NCBI GenBank assembly: GCA_021779335.1
Contig: JAJYAW010000086.1
Coordinates: 1 to 9,016, forward strand
Direction of reading: 5' to 3'
Length of the DNA stretch: 9,016 bases
From: Myxococcales bacterium
GTDB taxonomy: Bacteria; Myxococcota; Myxococcia; Myxococcales; Anaeromyxobacteraceae
This document shows positions 1-7,078 of the stretch, piece by piece. Under the pieces are notes generated by a model that was given only the letters and a program-made list of their open reading frames with translations, searched no databases and was not told the DNA's origin. A program made the translations under genes and the position numbers. Position 1 is the first letter of the stretch; every line of letters starts with the position of its first letter.

Positions 1-309
1 CGCCCGCAGCGCCTCGGCGGCGCCCGCCGCGGCCCGGAACGGCCCGAGGTCGTCGTCGAGCGCCAGGCACCCGCGGAGCTGGCCGGCCGCCTCGCGGGCC
101 TCGGCCGCCGAGGGACGCCCGCTCCCCAGGGCCCTGAAGAGGAGCCCGCCCGGCCCCTCGGTCACCTCGGCCCGGACCACCCGGCCGGTCGAGAGGCGCA
201 GCGGGCGAGCCAGGACGCGCCGCCCCGCGTCGTACTGCCACGGCGCCAGGTCGTACCACCCGTGGCTGCGGACGGTGAGGTCGAGATCGAACGGCTCGGG
301 CACTCGCAT
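1..309 (-). CDS. HhH-GPD DNA glycosylase (AlkA-like), N-terminal part, cut by window edge
   Basis: The minus frame from an ATG at 309 is open to the left edge (103 codons, no stop). The product begins MRVPEPFDLDLTVRSHGWYD and continues LAPWQYD, then near residues 84-91 reads ALDDDLGP followed by F. From memory this matches the N-terminal domain of AlkA-like 3-methyladenine DNA glycosylases of the HhH-GPD superfamily, whose members carry FDLD, RSHGWYDL and a later LDxDLxPF segment. Such enzymes remove alkylated bases in base excision repair. The helix-hairpin-helix and catalytic Asp would lie beyond the left edge and are not visible, so activity cannot be judged. The start at 309 is chosen because family proteins begin just before PFDLD. 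The frame stays open upstream to ATGs at 405 and 411, but using those would overlap the start of the divergent CBS gene. No strong Shine-Dalgarno precedes 309. Confidence 0.68.
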   Translation of the reverse strand, partial: MRVPEPFDLDLTVRSHGWYDLAPWQYDAGRRVLARPLRLSTGRVVRAEVTEGPGGLLFRALGSGRPSAAEAREAAGQLRGCLALDDDLGPFRAAAGAAEALRA

Positions 310-396
310 GATGGCCCCGGGTGGGGGGTTGCCCCCTCGCGCCAGCGGTGAGGAGATCCAGGGCGACAGGTACCACGCTTCGAGAACCCAGAGCGC

Positions 397-402
397 GAGG
401 AG
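397..402 (+). promoter_or_regulatory. Shine-Dalgarno site deciding the CBS gene start
   Basis: GAGGAG lies 7 nt before the ATG at 410. It selects this ATG over in-frame upstream candidates (the frame is open from 275), and it makes the protein begin MVVERDAAEI. Confidence 0.7.
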
Positions 403-409
403 CATCGTC

Positions 410-955
410 ATGGTGGTCGAGCGAGACGCAGCGGAGATCGAGGTGCTGGAAGGCGACGAGGGCGCCCCCGAGGTCGGACGGCACCGCGACGTGGGGCGCG
501 AGATGCTGGAGACGCCCCTCTCCGAGCTCCGGCGCTCGCCGGCGGTCACGGTGGCGCCCGAGGCCACGGTGGCGCGGGCCGCCGAGCTCATGCGCAAGAA
601 GAAGGTGGGCGTGCTGCTGGTGAAGAAGGGCGCCCGGCTGCTCGGCCTCTTCAGCGAGCGGGACCTGGTCCGCCGCGCCATGGAGGCCAAGGGCTGGGGG
701 CGCGCCCCGGTGAAGAAGTTCATGACGGCGTCGCCGGAGACGCTCCGCCTCTCCGACCCGGTGGCCTACGCGCTCAACAAGATGAGCGTGCAGCGCTACC
801 CGCACGTGGCGCTGGTGGACCGGGCCGGCAAGCCGGCCGGGGTCATCTCGGTCCGCGACATCGTCGACTTCATCGTCGAGCTCTGCCCGGAGGAGATCCT
901 CAACCTGCCGTCGCAGCCGTCGCTGGCGGAGCACCCCACGGTGGACGGCGACTGA
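410..955 (+). CDS. Tandem CBS-domain protein
   Basis: A 181-residue protein made almost entirely of two CBS repeats (a Bateman module), roughly residues 36-93 and 102-158. Each repeat ends with the expected pattern: LLGLFSERDLVRRAM near 78-91 and PAGVISVRDIVDFIV near 142-156. The S-x-R-D residues (82-85 and 147-150) sit where the CBS family binds adenosyl ligands such as AMP or ATP through the ribose. The first 35 residues are acidic and probably flexible. The tail ends around CPEEILNLPSQP, which I associate with stand-alone CBS proteins of delta-proteobacterial type. No signal peptide, membrane segment or fused enzyme is present, so it is probably a cytoplasmic nucleotide sensor acting on an unknown partner. 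Neighbours do not reveal that partner: the gene diverges from a glycosylase gene and converges on secA with only 27 bp between the stop codons and no visible terminator. The family call is firm; the role is unknown. Confidence 0.88.
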   Translation: MVVERDAAEIEVLEGDEGAPEVGRHRDVGREMLETPLSELRRSPAVTVAPEATVARAAELMRKKKVGVLLVKKGARLLGLFSERDLVRRAMEAKGWGRAPVKKFMTASPETLRLSDPVAYALNKMSVQRYPHVALVDRAGKPAGVISVRDIVDFIVELCPEEILNLPSQPSLAEHPTVDGD

Positions 956-982
956 CGGCGGGCCGCGGCGGCGGGGCGGGCG

Positions 983-3814
<2,832 letters not shown>

Positions 3815-3876
3815 GGCAGGCTGGGGCCTCTCGAAGGGGGCGCAAAGCTACATGGTTTCGGGTGCGCCGTGCCACC

Positions 3877-3904
3877 CCAATAACCATCCGGGGGGGCCCG
3901 TCAA
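3877..3904 (-). promoter_or_regulatory. Candidate sigma70-type promoter for secA
   Basis: On the minus strand TTGACG (3899-3904) is followed, after a C-rich spacer, by TTATTG or TATTGG (3877-3883). The spacing is 15-16 bp, slightly short of the ideal. It lies about 65 bp upstream of the secA ATG. The -35 match is good and the -10 match is partial, and no experiment supports it. The TTGAC plus C-tract plus GGATGG layout resembles the element upstream of the PP2C gene. Confidence 0.35.
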
Positions 3905-3951
3905 CCTTGCGTTTTTTGGCGAGGTGCCCGCGGCTCCCGTAGAGTTGAACC

Positions 3952-4614
3952 GTGGCCACCCGCCGGCTCTTCCTGTCGATGCTCGCCCTGGCCCTGTCGG
4001 CCTGCGCGGGCCCGGCCCTCTCGGTGCGCGGCGCCCTGGCGCAGAGCGACCTGCAGGCCCGGCTGGCCGCCCGCGGCGCCAGCCTGCTCGGCCAGGGGCG
4101 CGAGCGCTTCCAGGTGGCCGGGCAGGTCTTCAACGGCGACTGCTCCGGCTTCGTGGAGGCCGTCTACGCGCTCGAGGGGATCCAGCTCCGGCGCATCCTG
4201 CAGGCGGCCGCGCCGCGGGAGACCTCGGCGGTGGCGGCGGCCTGGACGGCCGCCGCGCGCTACGGGCGGCGCTGGCGCGGCGGCGCCTGGCCCTCCCCGG
4301 GCGACCTGGTCTTCTTCGACGACACCTGGGACCGGAACGGCGACGGCCGGCGCGACGACCCGCTCACGCACGTCGGGCTGGTGGAGTGGGTGGACGTGGA
4401 CGGCACGGTCACCTTCCTGCACCGGGGCGGCCACGGGGTGACGCGCGGCCAGCTCAACCTGCGCCGACCGGACCGGTCGCGCGCGGAGGACGGGCGCCCG
4501 CTCAACAGCTTCCTGCGGGCGCGCGCCTCGACCTCGGACACCGGCCCGGCGCTGGCCGGGCAGCTCTTCGCCGGGTTCGGCCGCATCGGCGTCGAGGGGG
4601 CGGCCGGGCCCTGA
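3952..4614 (+). CDS. NlpC/P60-type cysteine peptidase lipoprotein
   Basis: A 220-residue protein starting with GTG. The N-terminus (MATRR, then a short hydrophobic stretch) ends in the lipobox LSAC with Cys18, so a signal-peptidase-II-processed lipoprotein is predicted. The catalytic-domain signatures of NlpC/P60 papain-like peptidases are present: GDCSGFVEAVY with the nucleophile at Cys64, SPGDLVFF near 115-122, and LTHVGLVEWV with the likely catalytic His140. Enzymes of this family cut stem peptides or amide bonds in peptidoglycan, which fits an envelope location. Between the GDLVFF strand and His140 lies DRNGDGRRDD (127-136), which fits the DxNxDGxxD part of an EF-hand or dockerin calcium loop. 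The third catalytic residue is uncertain; His158 is a candidate. The gene diverges from secA with 137 bp between starts. Only a weak purine-rich site precedes the GTG. Family assignment is strong; substrate and precise role are inferred. Confidence 0.85.
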   Translation: MATRRLFLSMLALALSACAGPALSVRGALAQSDLQARLAARGASLLGQGRERFQVAGQVFNGDCSGFVEAVYALEGIQLRRILQAAAPRETSAVAAAWTAAARYGRRWRGGAWPSPGDLVFFDDTWDRNGDGRRDDPLTHVGLVEWVDVDGTVTFLHRGGHGVTRGQLNLRRPDRSRAEDGRPLNSFLRARASTSDTGPALAGQLFAGFGRIGVEGAAGP

Positions 4615-4691
4615 CCGCGGCCCCACCGCCGCTGCACGCGCGGCCGGGGCCGCTCCCGCCGGGCCAGGCCGGAGGCGCCGCGGCGGCCAGG

Positions 4692-4877
4692 GTCCCGGAC
4701 GGCAGGCCGTTCATGGCGGAGCGGCTCGCGCTCATGAAGGGAGGGACCTCGGCCTGGCAGGACTACGGATCCAGGAAGCCGGAGTCCGGCCAGGTGGAGC
4801 AGAAGGTCGCTACCTAGAAGGTCGCCTACCTGGAGCGGGTCGGCGACCTGATCATCGGCGCCGGCGCCTGCGAGCAG
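4692..4877 (+). pseudogene. Remnant of a Cache sensory domain, interrupted by an in-frame stop
   Basis: Frame 3 on the plus strand reads VPDGRPFMAERLALMKGG, TSAWQDYGSRKPESGQVEQK, VAT, then a TAG stop (4815-4817), and in the same frame KVAYLERVGDLIIGAGACEQ. Bridging the stop, this resembles the final part of a Cache-type extracellular sensor domain: a DxxGxPF segment, a W-x-DY turn, P-x-(S/T)-G-x-V-x-x-K, then aYvxRVGDxxIGaG. That pattern is common in Cache modules of chemoreceptors and kinases. No start region, signal peptide or transmembrane segment is attached, and the earlier part of the domain is not recognisable upstream. The fragment ends where the M23 gene's 3' end begins. It therefore looks like a decayed gene piece rather than a working protein. 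The stop lies within a short tandem duplication described separately. The similarity call rests on remembered family pattern only. Confidence 0.55.
4801..4831 (+). repeat. Imperfect 15/16-bp tandem duplication creating a stop codon
   Basis: AGAAGGTCGCTACCT (4801-4815) is followed directly by AGAAGGTCGCCTACCT (4816-4831). The copies differ only by one missing C in the first. The junction makes an in-frame TAG. Removing the first copy restores an uninterrupted QKVAYLERVGD reading in the Cache remnant, so the net 15-nt insertion is the apparent lesion. Confidence 0.85.
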
Positions 4878-4891
4878 GCCGGCGCGCCGCG

Positions 4892-5809
4892 CTACTCGAG
4901 GATGAACTTGCGCGGGTTCTCGGGGACGCCGTTCACCCGCACCTCGTAGTGCAGGTGCGGCCCGGTGGACTTGCCGGTGTTGCCCACCGCGGCCACCTTC
5001 TCGCCGCGCTTCACCCGGTCGCCCAGCTTCACGAAGATCTCCGAGAGGTGGCCGTAGCGGGTCTTGACGCCGTAGCCGTGGTCGATGACCAGCACCTTGC
5101 CGTAGCCGCCCTCGACGCCGTTGAAGACCACCACGCCGTCGGAGGGGGCCTGCACCGGCTGGCCGTGCGGCGAGGCGATGTCGAGCCCCTCGTGCATCTG
5201 CCGGTCGGCCGAGTACGGGTCGAGCCGGGTCCCGAAGTCCGAGGTCACCCAGCCGCGCACGGGCCAGATGGACGGGGTCGAGGCCAGCAGGGAGCGCTGG
5301 TCGTCGAAGTACTCCTGCAGCTCCTGCAGGCTCTGCTCCTGGCGGGACGCCTCGGTCTCCAGCGAGCCGAGCCGCCCCGGGAGGCCCGTGAAGTTCTGCT
5401 CGGCGGCGGGGGCTGGGCCGGCGGGCAGGACGTCGGGGCCCGGCGACCCGACGGGGCCGATGGCCAGGTTGCGCTCCGGGTCCTGCAGCGACGTCACGGC
5501 CGTGCGGAGCTTGGCGTCGAACCGCTCCACCCGGTCCAGCGTCGCGGAGATGTGGGCCACCTTCTCCTGCACCAGCAGCACCTGGCTGCGGAGCTGGGCG
5601 TTCTCCTCCTTGAGGACGGAGTTCTCGCCGGAGGCGCCCAGGAGGGTGACGTAGTGGCCGATGGTGAGGAGCGCCACCAGCCCGAGGCCGAGGCCGCCCC
5701 AGCTCAGGTTCTGGAGCCAGCGCCGGGGCACCCGGAACTTGCGCACGGCCTGGCTGTGGTCGGAGACCACGATGACCGTGAAGATCTGGGACTTGGGCGC
5801 TTCTGCCAT
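4892..5809 (-). CDS. Membrane-anchored M23 (LytM) zinc endopeptidase
   Basis: A 305-residue protein. A basic cytoplasmic N-terminus (about 1-33, with RKFRVPRRWLQ) is followed by one membrane segment (about 38-57). A predicted coiled coil comes next (about 62-110), then a Pro/Gly/Ala-rich linker (117-145) and a second short helical stretch (148-172). The C-terminal peptidase M23 domain covers about 180-305. Its metal and catalytic motifs are intact: MHEGLD gives His206 and Asp210, YGHLS gives His254, and PHLHYE gives His285 and His287. It is therefore predicted to be an active peptidoglycan endopeptidase on the outer face of the inner membrane, in the general architecture of coiled-coil LytM proteins. 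The start at 5809 is preferred over an open upstream extension to 5953: GGAG lies 10 nt upstream, the N-terminus becomes MAEAPKSQIF, and a TTGACA promoter sits inside the extension. The gene faces the Cache remnant at its 3' end and the 8-bp repeat array upstream. Confidence 0.93.
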   Translation of the reverse strand: MAEAPKSQIFTVIVVSDHSQAVRKFRVPRRWLQNLSWGGLGLGLVALLTIGHYVTLLGASGENSVLKEENAQLRSQVLLVQEKVAHISATLDRVERFDAKLRTAVTSLQDPERNLAIGPVGSPGPDVLPAGPAPAAEQNFTGLPGRLGSLETEASRQEQSLQELQEYFDDQRSLLASTPSIWPVRGWVTSDFGTRLDPYSADRQMHEGLDIASPHGQPVQAPSDGVVVFNGVEGGYGKVLVIDHGYGVKTRYGHLSEIFVKLGDRVKRGEKVAAVGNTGKSTGPHLHYEVRVNGVPENPRKFILE

Positions 5810-5874
5810 CCTGATGGGGCTCCGGACAGGGAGAGGACAAGGCCCGGCGGACGGCGACCGGGCATGCAGGTGCA

Positions 5875-5904
5875 CCGGTAGCAGGACCCGGCGAAGGGTG
5901 TCAA
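5875..5904 (-). promoter_or_regulatory. Candidate promoter for the M23 peptidase gene
   Basis: On the minus strand a perfect TTGACA (5899-5904) is followed, after an 18-bp spacer, by TACCGG (5875-5880). This is preceded by TG one base away, an extended -10 arrangement (TG-C-TACCGG). The predicted transcript would start near 5868 and have a leader of roughly 60 nt ending at the GGAG site and the ATG at 5809. The -10 hexamer is a weak match, as is common in very GC-rich genomes. Confidence 0.45.
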
Positions 5905-5961
5905 GGAAGTGCACGGCCTCGCGGTCCTGGCCAGGTTCCCCTCTTCGGGGCACACCCGGGC

Positions 5962-6112
5962 GTCATGGCGTCATGGCGTCATGGCACGTGGCGTCGTGGC
6001 GTCGTGGCGTCGTGGCGTCGTGACGTCGTGACGTCGTGACGTCGTGGCGTCGTGACGTCGTGGCGTCGTGACGTCGTGACGTCGTGGCGTCGTGACGTCG
6101 TGACGTCGTGGC
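5962..6112. repeat. 8-bp tandem repeat array, 19 units (GTCRTGRC)
   Basis: The array has three GTCATGGC units (5962-5985), one 7-nt degenerate unit ACGTGGC (5986-5992), then fifteen GTCGTGGC or GTCGTGAC units (5993-6112). Writing G for the GGC form and A for the GAC form, those fifteen read GGG AAA G A G AA G AA G, so a 24-bp higher-order period (A-A-G) appears towards the right end. The array ends 3 bp from the PP2C stop codon and starts about 150 bp upstream of the M23 start. The repeated GACGTC palindromes come from A-form units. A period of 8 is not a multiple of 3, so this is not a coding repeat. Confidence 0.95.
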
Positions 6113-6115
6113 GGA

Positions 6116-6898
6116 TCAGGGGTCGTGGAGCCGGACCACCGCGACGGTGATGTTGTCGTCGCCGCCGCGGTCGTTGGCGAGATCGACCAGCTTCTCCACC
6201 GCCGCCACCCCGTGCTCCTCGACGATGGTCAGGATCTCCTGGTCCTCCACCATGTTGGAGAGGCCGTCGCAGCAGATCACCAGCGTGTCGCCGCCCTCGA
6301 GCTCGAGCCCCATCAGGTCGACCACCACGTTGCGCTCGAAGCCGACCGAGCGGGTGATGATGTTCTTGAAGCGGGAGTTCCTGGCCTCCTCGGCGCTGAT
6401 GGCGCCGATGCGGAGTTGCTCGGCCACCAGGGAGTGGTCCTGGGTGACCTGGTAGATGTGGCCGCCCCGCAGCAGGTAGGCTCGGCTGTCGCCCACATGG
6501 GCGACGAAGGCGGCGCGGCCGTCCACCAGGGCGGCGGTGGTGGTGGTCCCCATCCCCGCCAGCTCCGGGTCGGCCAGGGCGGCCTCGAAGATCACGGCGC
6601 TGGCCCGCTCCACCGCGTGGCCCAGGAGGTCCGGCAGCGGGTTCTCCTCGCCCTCCACGCCCGAGCCGAAGAGCGCCGGCTCGTCGACCTTGGCGGCCTG
6701 GAGCTCCTTGCGGATGGTCTCGACCGCCAGGCGCGAGGCCGTGGCGCCGCCGGCGTGGCCGCCCATGCCGTCGGCGATCACGAACAGGCCGAGGTCCGCG
6801 TCGATGAGGAGCGCGTCCTCGTTGTGATCGCGCCGCTGCCCGACGTCGGTCAGGCCACGGACTTCGATGCGCAGGGGCGGAGCCGCCACGTCGGGCAC
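6116..6898 (-). CDS. PP2C-family serine/threonine protein phosphatase
   Basis: A 260-residue single-domain PPM/PP2C phosphatase with all metal-site motifs: RDHNEDA (Glu27, Asp28), VIADGMGGHAGG (Asp43), GMGTTTTA near 115-122, HVGDSRAYLL (Asp137), VTQDHSLV near 151-158, CCDGLSNMV (Asp211), and GGDDNITV (Asp248). It should be a cytoplasmic Mn/Mg-dependent phosphatase removing phosphate from Ser/Thr, typically opposing Hanks-type kinases; no kinase gene lies in the window. There is no signal peptide or membrane segment, and the length is usual for bacterial stand-alone members. The first codon is GTG (6896-6898) with GAGGG 4 nt upstream. A second in-frame GTG at codon 4 is the alternative start (see the promoter entry). 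The 3' end stops 3 bp short of the 8-bp repeat array. It is transcribed in the same direction as recN upstream, 180 bp away, so co-transcription is possible but unproven. Confidence 0.96.
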   Translation of the reverse strand: MPDVAAPPLRIEVRGLTDVGQRRDHNEDALLIDADLGLFVIADGMGGHAGGATASRLAVETIRKELQAAKVDEPALFGSGVEGEENPLPDLLGHAVERASAVIFEAALADPELAGMGTTTTAALVDGRAAFVAHVGDSRAYLLRGGHIYQVTQDHSLVAEQLRIGAISAEEARNSRFKNIITRSVGFERNVVVDLMGLELEGGDTLVICCDGLSNMVEDQEILTIVEEHGVAAVEKLVDLANDRGGDDNITVAVVRLHDP

Positions 6899-6926
6899 GT
6901 TACCCTCGCCATCCCGGGGGGGTCAA
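6897..6926 (-). promoter_or_regulatory. Candidate promoter overlapping the PP2C start
   Basis: On the minus strand TTGACC (6921-6926) is followed, after 18 bp, by TAACGT (6897-6902), which overlaps the first GTG. If real, transcription would begin about 7 nt downstream, at or near 6889. That is the first base of the second GTG (codon 4), giving a leaderless message. The competing reading is that GAGGG (6903-6907) is a Shine-Dalgarno site for the first GTG and the promoter lies elsewhere. Both cannot hold. Confidence 0.25.
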
Positions 6927-6981
6927 CGCAACTCCGCCTTTCGACGGCGGTTCTGGCGCACGGCGCCTCGCCGGCCCCCGA

Positions 6982-7054
6982 CTCGCCGTGCGGTGCTCGC
7001 CTCGCCGTGCGGTGCTCGCCTCGCCGTGCGGTGCTCGCCTCGCCGTGTGGTCGC
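6982..7054. repeat. 19-bp tandem repeat, three perfect copies plus a degraded fourth
   Basis: CTCGCCGTGCGGTGCTCGC occurs without change at 6982-7000, 7001-7019 and 7020-7038. It is followed by a shortened copy (CTCGCCGTGTGGTCGC, 7039-7054) that has one C-to-T change and lacks three bases. The array lies in the 180-bp gap between the recN stop and the PP2C start. The rest of that gap shows no gene. A 5-bp inverted repeat CCGCC/GGCGG (6934-6950) is present but has no T-tract. Confidence 0.92.
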
Positions 7055-7078
7055 CCCGGCGCACCTCCACGTCGCTCG

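Larger units (their letters stand above)
5810..6115. other. 306-bp gap between PP2C stop and M23 start
   Basis: The gap holds the M23 leader and candidate promoter (5810-5904), a short inverted repeat CCCC-N5-GGGG (5938-5950) without a T-tract, and the 8-bp repeat array (5962-6112). I see no credible gene here. The open frames crossing it are the in-frame extension of the M23 gene or readings of the repeat. Confidence 0.7.

Noticed and set aside
323..336. A small G/C palindrome (GGGGGG-TTG-CCCCC) in the gap between the divergent glycosylase and CBS genes, as an operator.
   Set aside because: It is a simple homopolymer inverted repeat with no recognisable operator pattern; chance is sufficient.
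956..982. A bidirectional terminator between the CBS gene and secA.
   Set aside because: The 27-bp gap is G/C-rich but has no stable hairpin with a T-tract in either direction.
5938..5950. A terminator hairpin downstream of the PP2C gene (CCCC-N5-GGGG).
   Set aside because: The stem is only 4 bp, no T-tract follows on either strand, and it lies about 165 bp past the stop codon.
5810..5953. A 48-residue N-terminal extension of the M23 protein starting at 5953.
   Set aside because: The extension lacks family features, the internal ATG at 5809 has a ribosome site, and the extension contains a TTGACA promoter candidate.
5962..6112. CRISPR array.
   Set aside because: The units are 8 bp and contiguous with no spacers, so this is a simple tandem repeat.
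6934..6950. A terminator hairpin downstream of recN (CCGCC-N7-GGCGG).
   Set aside because: It has a short 5-bp stem and no U-tract on the minus strand; such inverted repeats are common by chance at this GC content.
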